Origin: UBA2402 sp044371005
Lineage (GTDB): Bacteria; Planctomycetota; Phycisphaerae; Phycisphaerales; UBA1924
Reading direction: 5' to 3'
Assembly: GCA_044371005.1 (NCBI GenBank)
Contig: JBILUL010000013.1
Coordinates: 1-55,781, forward strand
Length of the DNA stretch: 55,781 nt
Within the stretch, counting starts at the first letter, position 1; the number at the start of each line of letters is the position of its first letter. This document shows, piece by piece, positions 34,892-43,286 of the stretch. The notes below the pieces were generated by a model that had not been told where the DNA came from, ran no database searches, and saw only the letters and a list, made by a program, of their open reading frames with translations. The position numbers were made by a program, and so were the translations under genes.

Positions 34892-36538
34892 ATGTTCCGC
34901 GGCATCAGTCTCGCCAACAAATGTCTGCTCCTGTTCGGGGGCGCGGTGGTGCTGATCGTCGTGGCAGCCCTCACATTTCCCGCCCTTCGGATGTGGAAAC
35001 TCGTCGATGAGGGCGAGATCCAGCGTTCCAGGGTGCTGGTCGACACCTGGCTGGTCCTGGATCAGCAGATCCAGTCTGAACGGCCTGCCGCGACTTCGCA
35101 GCCGCTCTTTCCGACCCTGGAGACCCCCTCCTTCGGCGGGGATCGCTATGGCGGGATCGGTGCGGAGCGGTTCACGATCGATCGGGCCAAGCGGATCCGC
35201 GGGAGTGACCTCTTCATTGCTGAGACGCTCGCGGCGTTTGATGCCGAGCCGCGGCTTTCCGAGTTCTCCATGGCTCGCTGGCAGGGGGTGACCCGCCTCT
35301 ATGACTACGCCCGGTGTGAGCGGAGCCAGTCGGGCAAGCTGACGGGCCTGATCGTGCTGCGGAGGCAGTCGATCGAGGCGTTCCGAACGCTGTGGATCAG
35401 CGGCATCTTCCTGGTCGCCGCGGCGACGGCCGTGCTGGCGCTGGCGGTGCTGGTCTTCTACCTCATCACCAAGAAGATCATTCTCCAGCCCGTCCGGACG
35501 CTCAAGGAGACTGCCGAGCGGGTCCGCGAAGGAAACGTCGCGGTGCGAAGTGAGATCCGCACCGGTGATGAGTTCGAGCAGCTGGCCGAGACCTTCAACA
35601 TGATGCTCACGGACCTGCAGACGAATCAGGACCGGCTGAGGGCGCTGAATCAGGCGATGGACGTGAAGCTGCATGAGATGGCTGAGAGCAACACGCTGCT
35701 GCATGAATCGGCCAAGCTCAAGGGCGAGTTCCTCGCCAATGTGAGTCACGAGCTGCGCACGCCCCTCAACAGCATCATTGGATTCGCTGAACTGCTGCTC
35801 GAACAGGCGCGTGCGGACGGGGCGATTCCCGATGCACCGCCCAGCGTGCAGCGGCGCATCCGCTATCTCAACAACATCGATACCGCGGGGCGCAACCTGC
35901 TCACGCACATCAACTCGCTCCTGGAGATGGCGCGCATCGAGGCGGGCAAGGTGGAGATCAAGTCCGAGCGCATCGTGCTGCGGGATGCCTGCGAGGGGCT
36001 GCTGGGGCTCATCCATCCGCTGGCGGCCCGCATGGGCATCGAACTCAAGCTGGATGTGCATGATGATGTGCCGGCGATCTCGACGGACATCAAGAAGTTC
36101 CAGCAGATCATCTTCAACTTCCTCTCCAATGCCGTGAAGTTCTCGCTCCCGGCGGAGAAGACTGGTCGGGTGCCCGAGATCATCCTGCGGGCGGAGAAGC
36201 TCCCCCCGGCGCGGCCCGAGGAGGAGATGAAGGTGCGGGTCAGCGTCATCGACAACGGGCCGGGCATCCCTGAGGATGAGCAGCAGAAGATCTTTGAGAA
36301 GTTCTATCAGGTGGATGCCAGTCACACGCGTGAGACGACGGGCACGGGGCTTGGTCTTGCGATCTGCCGCGAGCTTGCGCATGTGCTTCACTGCGAGATT
36401 CAGCTCGTGTCGGGCGTCAACCGGGGCAGCATGTTCAGTCTGATCATGCCGATGGTGCTTGAAACCAGCACCGCGGCGGAAGGCGCGCTCGAAGCCCGGT
36501 TCCGAGGCACGCTCTCGGGCGGGCGCACGTGGATCTGA
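34892..36538 (+). CDS. Membrane sensor histidine kinase with HAMP domain
   Basis: 548 residues. Membrane helix 1 lies at about 8-30, an extracytoplasmic sensor region at about 31-165, helix 2 at about 168-190, HAMP at about 190-245 (P-V-R-T-L-K-E-T-A-E-R-V), a coiled coil, then HisKA with phospho-acceptor H286 in V-S-H-E-L-R-T-P-L. The ATPase domain has N box N-F-L-S-N-A-V-K-F-S, D-N-G-P-G-I-P and G-T-G-L-G-L-A-I. The sensor domain matches no family I recognise, so the signal is unknown. No response regulator is adjacent; the kinase is an orphan next to gspD. Start set by the first membrane helix and the TATTCT box. Confidence 0.92.
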   Translation: MFRGISLANKCLLLFGGAVVLIVVAALTFPALRMWKLVDEGEIQRSRVLVDTWLVLDQQIQSERPAATSQPLFPTLETPSFGGDRYGGIGAERFTIDRAKRIRGSDLFIAETLAAFDAEPRLSEFSMARWQGVTRLYDYARCERSQSGKLTGLIVLRRQSIEAFRTLWISGIFLVAAATAVLALAVLVFYLITKKIILQPVRTLKETAERVREGNVAVRSEIRTGDEFEQLAETFNMMLTDLQTNQDRLRALNQAMDVKLHEMAESNTLLHESAKLKGEFLANVSHELRTPLNSIIGFAELLLEQARADGAIPDAPPSVQRRIRYLNNIDTAGRNLLTHINSLLEMARIEAGKVEIKSERIVLRDACEGLLGLIHPLAARMGIELKLDVHDDVPAISTDIKKFQQIIFNFLSNAVKFSLPAEKTGRVPEIILRAEKLPPARPEEEMKVRVSVIDNGPGIPEDEQQKIFEKFYQVDASHTRETTGTGLGLAICRELAHVLHCEIQLVSGVNRGSMFSLIMPMVLETSTAAEGALEARFRGTLSGGRTWI

Positions 36539-36828
36539 TTCCTTGGCGCGATCCCGCGTACGAAGCCCGCGCCGCTCAGGTGATCGGTCGCCGTTCGTAT
36601 GGTGAAAGGGTCGCGAGCGTGTGAGAACTTTCGCGTCCCTGGGGCGTCGAATGGCTCCACGACCGGTGGAATCCTGTAACCGAACGGCGTGTGCCGGTGT
36701 ATTCTGTCTGCCGACCTGTGGTGCCTGTTCGGGCATCCTGAGCGTGCTTGAGATCCGACCGAACATGCCGCGTCAGATGTTGGCGCGGTCCAGGTAAGTA
36801 AGGCTCCCTTTTTGCGGAGAATTTGAAC

Positions 36829-37377
36829 GTGCAGAATGCGTTGAACAATCGTCGTACCGCGTGGACCAGCGTTGCCGTCTTCGCTGGTCTTGCGCTCACC
36901 GCAGCCACCGTCATCAATGCCCAGCCTGCTGGCGATGGTGGTCAGCCGACCAACCCCCAGCAGGGGCCGGGTCGCGGACCGGGTGGACCGGGCGGTCGTG
37001 GCGGAGAGAATGCGCCCGTCTCGGTCGAGCGTTCGATGAAGGGCATGGGACGTGCGCTCTCGCGGCTTGCCAAGCAGGTGACCGACTCGTCCAAGAAGGC
37101 TGAGAACATCGGCCTCATCTCCGATGCGCAGCGCGCCTGCGTTGCGGCTCGTGCGGGCATCCCCAAGGGCCCCTGGAGCGAGGAGCAGGACGCGAACAAG
37201 CGTCTTGCCGCATTGATTCCCTACCGCAAGGACATGATCGCTCTCGAGCAGGAACTGATCGCCGCGGAACTCGCGATGCTCGACGACAAGAACGATGAGG
37301 CGAAGGCGCACATCGAAAAGTGCCTCAAGCTGCGCGATGAAGGTCACAAGCGCATGGGCATCAAGGACGACGAATAA
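36829..37377 (+). CDS. Secreted cytochrome b562-like four-helix protein
   Basis: 182 residues. A signal peptide (about 1-32, ending I-N-A-Q) and a Pro/Gly-rich spacer precede a helical domain (about 64-177). Its pattern resembles the cytochrome b562 family: a first helix with a Met (M70 or M73 in E-R-S-M-K-G-M-G) and a last helix with L-R-D-E-G-H-K-R (His173) in the place of the Met and His haem ligands. Haem binding is therefore possible but unproven. I choose the GTG at 36829 because GGAGA lies 8 nt upstream; an in-frame TTG at 36823 is too close to it. Electron donor or acceptor unknown. Confidence 0.7.
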   Translation: MQNALNNRRTAWTSVAVFAGLALTAATVINAQPAGDGGQPTNPQQGPGRGPGGPGGRGGENAPVSVERSMKGMGRALSRLAKQVTDSSKKAENIGLISDAQRACVAARAGIPKGPWSEEQDANKRLAALIPYRKDMIALEQELIAAELAMLDDKNDEAKAHIEKCLKLRDEGHKRMGIKDDE

Positions 37378-37408
37378 GCCGTCCAACCGCTACCAAGTTG
37401 AAGATTCT

Positions 37409-37461
37409 GCAGGCCCTCCGGTGTCGTTCACAGCTGATGTGAACCGCACCGGGGGGCCTGC
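37409..37461. terminator. Long hairpin between convergent genes
   Basis: GCAGGCCCTCCGGTG pairs with CACCGGGGGGCCTGC (15 bp, one G-T), with an inner GTTCAC/GTGAAC stem. It sits between the b562-like gene and pgeF, which converge, and could act both ways. No long T run follows. Confidence 0.65.
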
Positions 37462-37499
37462 TTCATCTGGACAAGCCCGCGCCGTGCGTGCCGCGATGG

Positions 37500-38297
37500 T
37501 CAGTCGCGGGGGCCGATGAGGCCGATCATCCGCCCCGTCAGGCCCTGATCGCGGCGGTGCGAAAAGAAGAACTCCGGTTCGGCCACGGTGCACCGGGCCA
37601 CCACATCGATGCTTTCTACGCCCGCGTGCCTGAGTTGCTGGGCCAGCGCACCTTGCATATCGGCGTGTCCCTTTCCGCCTGAGGTCTCACGCACATGCGG
37701 AGTCTCCGCGCCGAATGCCGCGCGGAACTGTGCAACGACTTCAGGGCCGATCTCAAAGTGCTGGATGCTGATGCACGGGCCGATCGCGGCGATCACGCCG
37801 CCAGGATCAGCTCCCAACGCCTCCATCGCCTGAATCGCCCGCGGCACGATCCCTGCCAACACACCCCGCCACCCCGCGTGCACCGCGCTCACAATCCGTC
37901 CATCCGCACTGGCCAGCAGCACGGGCGTGCAGTCCGCGACGCGCACGGCGATCACTCGCTCTGCGTCGTCGGTCACGAGTGCATCGGCTTTGGTGATCTC
38001 GCCCGGCGGCGTCGCATGCGCGGAGTGTCCACGCCTGACCGCATGCACGTGGTCGCCGTGCACCTGGTGTACCTGCACGACCTCCCGGGCCGGAACATTC
38101 AGTGCTGCGAGCACGCGGGCCAGATTGGCGGCGATCGTCGCGGGTGGATCGCGGCGCGGCCCCTCGAGGTCGCCGGGGTTGCCGAAGTTCAGCGAATCGA
38201 AGATGCCGGTGGAGACCCCGCCGCGCCGTGTCGAGAAGGCGTGGGGGATTCCCGCATCGGAGAGGAGCCTGGATTCAATCAGGTGCGGAGCGTGCAT
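37500..38297 (-). CDS. pgeF: Purine nucleoside phosphorylase / multicopper polyphenol oxidase family protein (PgeF/YfiH)
   Basis: This family (E. coli YfiH/PgeF, human LACC1) has purine nucleoside phosphorylase and adenosine deaminase activity, and PgeF edits misincorporated peptidoglycan precursors. The 265-residue protein shows F-S-T-R-R-G-G-V-S near residue 21, Q-V-H-Q-V-H-G, the metal-binding V-A-D-C-T-P-V, H-A-G-W-R-G and I-G-P-C-I, and S-H-R-R-D near the end. Length is normal. TACGCT sits 10 nt before the start. It ends a minus-strand group of four genes (DUF1275-STAS, rhodanese fusion, lipoprotein, pgeF). Confidence 0.93.
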   Translation of the reverse strand: MHAPHLIESRLLSDAGIPHAFSTRRGGVSTGIFDSLNFGNPGDLEGPRRDPPATIAANLARVLAALNVPAREVVQVHQVHGDHVHAVRRGHSAHATPPGEITKADALVTDDAERVIAVRVADCTPVLLASADGRIVSAVHAGWRGVLAGIVPRAIQAMEALGADPGGVIAAIGPCISIQHFEIGPEVVAQFRAAFGAETPHVRETSGGKGHADMQGALAQQLRHAGVESIDVVARCTVAEPEFFFSHRRDQGLTGRMIGLIGPRD

Positions 38298-38307
38298 GGC
38301 AGCGGCG

Positions 38308-38313
38308 AGCGTA
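38308..38313 (-). promoter_or_regulatory. Candidate -10 box of pgeF (leaderless type)
   Basis: TACGCT on the minus strand, 10 nt before the pgeF start, at the end of the upstream lipoprotein spacer. Confidence 0.3.
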
Positions 38314-38329
38314 GGCGAGCCGTGCGTTT

Positions 38330-38713
38330 TCAGTTCGCAGGCGTGTACCGCATCGCAATCTGCGTGTCACCCCACACACGCACCGTGAGCGAAGCATCGG
38401 CGTCCGAGCGATTGACGATGATGGCACCTTCGCCGGGGGCAAAGCGGTGCCGGAGCTTCTCCCCCGGCATCGCGGTGCCCAGGTCGACGACTGTTCCTGA
38501 TCGGTCGACTTGCACCACCGCTGGCACGCTGCCCTGATTCTGGACTTCGGCGAAGAACTCGTTGGGCTGTCCGCCTCCCAGGCGAAACTGCTGGCGAGCG
38601 GGCACGCCAAGATTCGACGTGAGGTCAGGCATCAACGTCGGACCTTGCGTGCATCCATTGCAGAACAGGGCGAGGGATGCAAGCGTGATCGCACGAAGCC
38701 GGGACGTTGACAT
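38330..38713 (-). CDS. Small putative lipoprotein, unknown
   Basis: 127 residues beginning M-S-T-S-R-L-R-A with a short hydrophobic stretch (L-A-S-L-A-L-F) and Cys residues at C-N-G-C that can serve as a lipoprotein site (not a perfect lipobox). The mature part is beta-rich and resembles no family I can name; it ends V-W-G-D-T-Q-I-A-M-R-Y-T-P-A-N. I start at 38713, since the frame upstream to 38788 is Arg/Pro-rich. It sits between the rhodanese fusion (88 nt upstream) and pgeF (32 nt downstream), probably in one transcript. Confidence 0.7.
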   Translation of the reverse strand: MSTSRLRAITLASLALFCNGCTQGPTLMPDLTSNLGVPARQQFRLGGGQPNEFFAEVQNQGSVPAVVQVDRSGTVVDLGTAMPGEKLRHRFAPGEGAIIVNRSDADASLTVRVWGDTQIAMRYTPAN

Positions 38714-38800
38714 GTCCACGCTTCGCCCCCGTCTGCTTCCCGGATTCGCGGGCGGGGGCACAGGCTCTTCGCTTCGGCCGGGCTGCACGGGACCCGTGCA

Positions 38801-40201
38801 TCAGGTGCCGGATGCCGCGGGCGGCTGGGGAAGGAGCGTCTGATCGAGCAGCCGTTCGAACCCGGTTTCGCGCATGATGCCCGTGGCGCGGATGCGTTCC
38901 ATCGCCGCGGCGGGTGCCATGCTCCGGTGCTTCACCAGATACGCGGCCCACAGCGTTGCTGCTCGCGGGCCGCCGGCGCAGTGGATGTGCACACGCCCGG
39001 GTTCCGGATGCGCGGTCATGACCTTCGCCAGCTGTTCGACATCCTCGGGGCTGTAGCCGTCGCTTCCACCCAGAGGAATCTCCACGTAGGTGAGCCCGGC
39101 CGCGGTCGCTGCGGCACGCTCGTTGAACTCGTTGCTGCGGATCTCCCCCTTCGATCGGCAGTTGATGATCAACTTGACGCCGCGTTCGGCGAGCATCGCC
39201 AGAGACTCGGCATCGGGCTGGCCACTGAGTGAGACCTCGCCATCGGAGACGATGCGAACCGAAGTGCCCGCGCCCCGTGCGACCGGCAGCGATGCATCGC
39301 TCTGGTATTCCGTCCACGAACCTTCATACAACCGGACACGCGGCCAGCGTGCGACGCCCTTGAGATACAGATACAGCAGCGTTGCTTCACGCCCCGTGCC
39401 GCAGTAGACGATCGTGTCGTCCGAGGCATCAAGGCCCGCGGCGGCCAGCTGCGCATTGATCTCCTTGACCGGACGGATCAACGCCTCGTTGTCCGCGTGC
39501 ACCAACTGGTGCCAGTCGAAGCTGGTGGCGCCGGGAATGTGCCCGTTGCGCTTCCAGCCGCGAGTTTCGCCCCGGAAGAACTTCGCGGGTCGCGCATCGA
39601 CCAGCGCAGTCTCCTCGGTTCGCATCGCCGTGCGGACATCCTCCAGCGTGGCGAAGGCTGCGGGTGGCGTTGACGTCCACGAGGTGGGCTTGAGCGTTGG
39701 GAAGTCCTGCGAGGCGGGTTCTGCGCCTTGCCACGCGGCGTATCCGCCATCGAGCATGCTCACGCGCAGATGGCCGGCCTTCACCAGTGCGTAGGCGACC
39801 AGCGAGGCCTGCAGCGGATCATCGCCGTCGCCGTAGACCATGACGCGTGAGTTCTGATCGATTCCCAGACTGGAGAAGAGGTCAGCGAGTTCCTGCTGAT
39901 CGAGGATCGCCGCGGGATGTGAGCCCCGCGCGGTGCGCACTTGTTCATCACGCAGGCTCACAGCACCGGGGAGGTGCCCCGCAAGATACTTGGCGACAGG
40001 CCTGGCATCAATGCACTGCAGCGAGCCTGAGGTCACAAGCGCGGCCGCTCTCGCGACGCTGAGGAACTCGAACTGGAGCGACTGGCTCGATGCTGGGAGC
40101 GTGGACGCAGGTGGTTCCTGCGCGTGGGCGAGGGGGAGCGAGAAGGCAAACGCGATCAGCGCGCACGCGCTGCCTCGCACGGCCCGGTGGGCGTGGTGCA
40201 T
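38801..40201 (-). CDS. Exported tandem rhodanese fused to a tyrosine-phosphatase-like domain
   Basis: 466 residues with a signal peptide (1 to about 28, L-A-H-A-Q). Rhodanese domain 1 (about 45-165) has Y-G-D-G-D-D where the catalytic Cys should be, so it is probably inactive. Rhodanese domain 2 (about 180-310) has V-Y-C-G-T-G-R-E with Cys267. The last 150 residues (about 315-445) form a phosphatase-like domain of the DUF442/BLH type, with H-C-A-G-G-P-R: Cys408 and Arg413, a CX4R loop. Such domains accompany persulfide dioxygenases, so handling of sulfane sulfur outside the cytoplasm is a reasonable guess. The start at 40201 gives a clean signal peptide; an open frame reaches 40255. Confidence 0.85.
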   Translation of the reverse strand: MHHAHRAVRGSACALIAFAFSLPLAHAQEPPASTLPASSQSLQFEFLSVARAAALVTSGSLQCIDARPVAKYLAGHLPGAVSLRDEQVRTARGSHPAAILDQQELADLFSSLGIDQNSRVMVYGDGDDPLQASLVAYALVKAGHLRVSMLDGGYAAWQGAEPASQDFPTLKPTSWTSTPPAAFATLEDVRTAMRTEETALVDARPAKFFRGETRGWKRNGHIPGATSFDWHQLVHADNEALIRPVKEINAQLAAAGLDASDDTIVYCGTGREATLLYLYLKGVARWPRVRLYEGSWTEYQSDASLPVARGAGTSVRIVSDGEVSLSGQPDAESLAMLAERGVKLIINCRSKGEIRSNEFNERAAATAAGLTYVEIPLGGSDGYSPEDVEQLAKVMTAHPEPGRVHIHCAGGPRAATLWAAYLVKHRSMAPAAAMERIRATGIMRETGFERLLDQTLLPQPPAASGT

Positions 40202-40348
40202 GGGAGTGAATCCTGAGAGGGAGAACACGGACGCTGCGCCTGACATCTGGCGCATGCTCGATGTGCGGGGCCACGAAGTGGACTGGCACTTGGAAGTGCG
40301 AAGGGTGTTCGCCGGAGTCGGGGTTGCGCTCGGCGGATTGCCGGGAAA

Positions 40349-41506
40349 TCAGCCGCGGCGGTGCGGGAGGTGCGACAGCAGCGCAAAGCCGCGTGCGATG
40401 GCCAGTTCGATGTCCGGGCAGACGTTGGTCACATCGAGCGTGCCGCCGGCCCCGGCTTCCTGCATGGTCGAATAGTGGTGGCTGGTGATGCCTGCCAGGA
40501 TGACGTGAATGCCGCGGCTGAGTGCGGACTTGATCATGGCCGCCAGTTCGAGCGCCGCGTCCTCATCGATCTTCGCGGATTCTCCGAAATCGAGGATGAC
40601 GATGCGTTTCTCTGGCGAGAGTCGCTCCACCCAGCGGAGCAGATCGGGGAGACGTTCGGCGCGGCGCAGCGTGCCGGACTTGCTGCGGACGTGGAAGACC
40701 GCCATCGCGGCGGGCAGGCCCATGTCCTCGATCACCACATCGGCGGGCATGATCGCGCTGATGGGAACTCGGATGTCCTGATAGATGATCCACAGCAGAA
40801 AGATGACCGGAGGGAACATCGCCCACGTGGGGATGGTGGCCAGGGCCGCGGCGCCCAGCCCGGCACCCAGTGCGAACGAGCCGGCGACTGAGACAAGCAG
40901 GACGACCCGCATGGCGCTGGTCTGGTGCCGAAGCGCTTCGAGCAGCGTGCCCGAGGCCGGCGCCGCACCCGTGAGCCGGTCGCGCAGCCAGAAGAGCAGT
41001 TGCACCATGTCGAGGCCAAGATCGGTGAAGACGCCCGTCATGTGCGTCGTGCGCACCACTCCGCCGGAGATGCGCGTGATGGTGGCATTCTGAAGCCCCA
41101 TCGCGAAGGAGGCCACGCCCGTCAGTTGATAGACATCACCCGCGGCCTGGATTTCATTGCGCCCGTGCAACTCCACCAGTATCGCGAACACCGCCAGCAG
41201 CACCATCTGAAATGCCATCGGCAGCACATAGATCGATTGCCAGCCCCGTCGACGCGCTCCTTCGGTGCACAACCCTGAGAAGATCGCTCCTGCCAGGAAC
41301 GTCGCCAGCAGATAGGAGGTGAAGATGGTCAGCGACCATTTTCCCTCCACCAGATCGCGTCCCCACTGCGAAAGCGTGCCGCTGATGTGGCTGGTCGCCG
41401 TGCCGCACAGGATCAGCGTGATGATGTTGGTGTAGCCCGCGATCCACGCGAGCGTGATCGCCAGTCGTGACTGCTGGGTGATGGAGCGGGCTTGCGAAAC
41501 GAACAT
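40349..41506 (-). CDS. DUF1275 (YoaK-like) membrane protein fused to a STAS domain
   Basis: 385 residues. The first 240 or so carry about six membrane helices with the YoaK/DUF1275 pattern: A-G-Y-T-N-I-I-T-L near residue 20, H-I-S-G-T, a G-L-Q-N-A-T segment, R-T-T-H-M-T-G-V and D-L-G. The last 115 residues, after I-P-T-W-A-M-F-P-P and a final helix, form a STAS-like domain (D-F-G-E-S-A-K-I-D-E-D-A-A-L-E-L) as in SulP transporters and anti-sigma antagonists. The fusion suggests a transport or regulatory role, but the DUF1275 function is not known. Start at MFVSQARS; a longer frame to 41677 lacks homology. Confidence 0.82.
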   Translation of the reverse strand: MFVSQARSITQQSRLAITLAWIAGYTNIITLILCGTATSHISGTLSQWGRDLVEGKWSLTIFTSYLLATFLAGAIFSGLCTEGARRRGWQSIYVLPMAFQMVLLAVFAILVELHGRNEIQAAGDVYQLTGVASFAMGLQNATITRISGGVVRTTHMTGVFTDLGLDMVQLLFWLRDRLTGAAPASGTLLEALRHQTSAMRVVLLVSVAGSFALGAGLGAAALATIPTWAMFPPVIFLLWIIYQDIRVPISAIMPADVVIEDMGLPAAMAVFHVRSKSGTLRRAERLPDLLRWVERLSPEKRIVILDFGESAKIDEDAALELAAMIKSALSRGIHVILAGITSHHYSTMQEAGAGGTLDVTNVCPDIELAIARGFALLSHLPHRRG

Positions 41507-41655
41507 GGTCCGGTCCGTGGACTCATCCGCCGCGACGTGGCGGCGGAGCGTCCGATGATAGCGCACGCGGCATGCCGCTCGCGCGTCGTATGCTCTCCGC
41601 CACACTCCCCGGACAGGGCACCTCGCATCCTGATGCACGCCTTGAGCAGTGACCC

Positions 41656-42123
41656 ATGACCTCAACCCGCGCGGCACATCCTGACGACCTTCCCGCCATC
41701 TACGCGATGCTGCGGGAACTCTCTCGCACCCATCAGAACTACGACCCCGCCAGATACGTCCTCCCCGATGACGTCATCGCCGTCTATGAGCCCTGGATGC
41801 ATCGAGCCATGCACGGAACCGGAGTGCTCGCGATCGTCGCCGGCGACCTGCCGGTGACCGGGTATCTCGTCGCCGAGGCCTTCGAGGCGCAAGGTGAATA
41901 CTGGTCCCCGGCTCACGTCTACATCCACGATCTGTACGTCCTTCCCGAGTTTCGAGCCTCAGGAGCTGCCCAGGCCCTCATCGCAGGGGCCGCCAACTGG
42001 GCCAAGGGCCTTGGCATCCACCAACTGCGGGGCCTCGTCGCGACCGACAACGGACATGCGAGGCGGTTTTTCGCCCGGCAGGGGTTCCGAGAATCCGCGG
42101 CTGAGATCACGCTTGATCTTTGA
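41656..42123 (+). CDS. GNAT-family N-acetyltransferase
   Basis: 155 residues with a GNAT fold. The start M-T-S-T-R-A-A-H-P-D-D-L-P-A-I is the usual beta1-alpha1. V-Y-I-H-D-L-Y-V-L-P-E-F-R-A-S-G-A-A-Q is motif A, although the normal Q/R-x-x-G-x-G/A loop reads R-A-S-G-A-A. The end has A-R-R-F-F-A-R-Q-G-F. It transfers acetyl from acetyl-CoA to an unknown substrate. It is divergent from the DUF1275-STAS gene, 149 bp apart. Confidence 0.88.
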   Translation: MTSTRAAHPDDLPAIYAMLRELSRTHQNYDPARYVLPDDVIAVYEPWMHRAMHGTGVLAIVAGDLPVTGYLVAEAFEAQGEYWSPAHVYIHDLYVLPEFRASGAAQALIAGAANWAKGLGIHQLRGLVATDNGHARRFFARQGFRESAAEITLDL

Positions 42124-42478
42124 GTGAAATCCGCTTCCGCACCATACCGCGGCCACGCACTCTTGACTACTCTCTCGCGTCTGGGGCGGTGGCGTCCTTA
42201 GACGGGTGCCTTGGTCCGGGCCGCGATGTGGCAGGACCATCATCGGCGCACTGCGCGCCGCCATGGCACCAGGTCTCGGCACTCATGCCGACACATGGAT
42301 TCAACCCGGGTTCTGTTTCCTCCCACGCGGCGTGTGCCGCGGGGTATCGCGTTGGATGGGTATCCGCCGCGGTCGGGATCAGGTTGAATCGCGTGGGGTT
42401 CTGCGGAGTGCATGGTGCCTCCCGGATGCTCCGAGCGAATGTTGCGGTCGAATCGCTCGGCCGTTGAAGGAGAGAATC
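42124..42478. other. Gene-free stretch before the CHRD gene
   Basis: The CHRD frame stays open back to 42206 but carries no homology before 42479. Only AAGGAGAGA at the 3' end is a clear signal, the ribosome site of the CHRD gene. Confidence 0.45.
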
Positions 42479-43072
42479 ATGCAGGTACGTTCCACTCTGT
42501 CCCGCGGTCTGCTCGTTGCCATTGCTGCCATCGCCGGCACCACCGCCGCGAACGCAGCGATCATCCAGTACTCCTCGGTGCTCAACGGCGCCAACGAAGC
42601 CCCTCCGAACTCCTCCGCGGGCATCGGCACCGCGCTGCTCACGTACGACAGCACGTTGCGCACCTACCGCCTCGAAGTCAGCATCAGCGGTCTTTCGGGC
42701 AACATCACCGCGGCACACATTCACGGTGCCACGGCGAATCCCCGCACCGGCACCGCTGGCGTCATGACCCCCCTCCCCAGCTACCCCGGCTTCCCGGCGG
42801 GCGGAACCTCGGCCGTGTATGACCGCACGTTCGACATGACGCTTTCTTCCTCTTGGAGCGCGGCGTTCCTCACGGCACGCGGTGGATCGACCGCTGCTGC
42901 CGAGACGTTCTTCATGAACGCCGTCGCCGATGGCAAGGCTTACCTCAACATCCACACCTCCGTGGTGCCCGGTGGTGAGATTCGTGGCTTCTTCACCCAG
43001 ATCCCCAGCCCGGGTTCGCTGGGTGTGCTCGCCGCGGGTGGCCTCCTGGCTGCTCGTCGTCGTCGCGGTTGA
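42479..43072 (+). CDS. CHRD-domain secreted protein with PEP-CTERM-like sorting tail
   Basis: 197 residues. A signal peptide (1 to about 26, T-A-A-N-A-A) precedes a CHRD domain (about 30-165) marked by L-N-G-A-N-E-A-P-P, A-A-H-I-H-G-A and L-N-I-H-T-S-V-V-P-G-G-E-I-R-G. The tail P-S-P-G-S-L-G-V-L-A-A-G-G-L-L-A-A-R-R-R-R-G has the PEP-CTERM plan (short motif, hydrophobic helix, Arg cluster) with PSPG in place of PEP, so processing by an exosortase-like system is likely. AAGGAGAGA is 4-12 nt before the ATG. CHRD domains occur in chordin and bacterial surface proteins; the ligand is unknown. Confidence 0.88.
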   Translation: MQVRSTLSRGLLVAIAAIAGTTAANAAIIQYSSVLNGANEAPPNSSAGIGTALLTYDSTLRTYRLEVSISGLSGNITAAHIHGATANPRTGTAGVMTPLPSYPGFPAGGTSAVYDRTFDMTLSSSWSAAFLTARGGSTAAAETFFMNAVADGKAYLNIHTSVVPGGEIRGFFTQIPSPGSLGVLAAGGLLAARRRRG

Positions 43073-43124
43073 ATTGCGGCAGATCGCTGCCTCGACCGAT
43101 GACCTGACTCGAACGCTTCAGAAA

Positions 43125-43154
43125 CATCGCCTCGTCCTGACGGATGAGGCGATG
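43125..43154 (+). terminator. Hairpin after the CHRD gene
   Basis: CATCGCCTCGTCC pairs with GGATGAGGCGATG (13 bp, one G-T) around a TGAC loop, 52 nt after the stop. The T run comes only about 13 nt later, so termination is probable, not certain. Confidence 0.65.
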
Positions 43155-43286
43155 CTTAGTCCGACTTTTGAATGGCTGCCACGCATGAACTGGCCAGTTC
43201 TCAGGAGTTTCTGAGAACTACGTGCGGGAAGCACTGAAACACCATTGGCCTGATTGTGTGGGAGCTGAGGTCGCCCTGGCCCGTGG

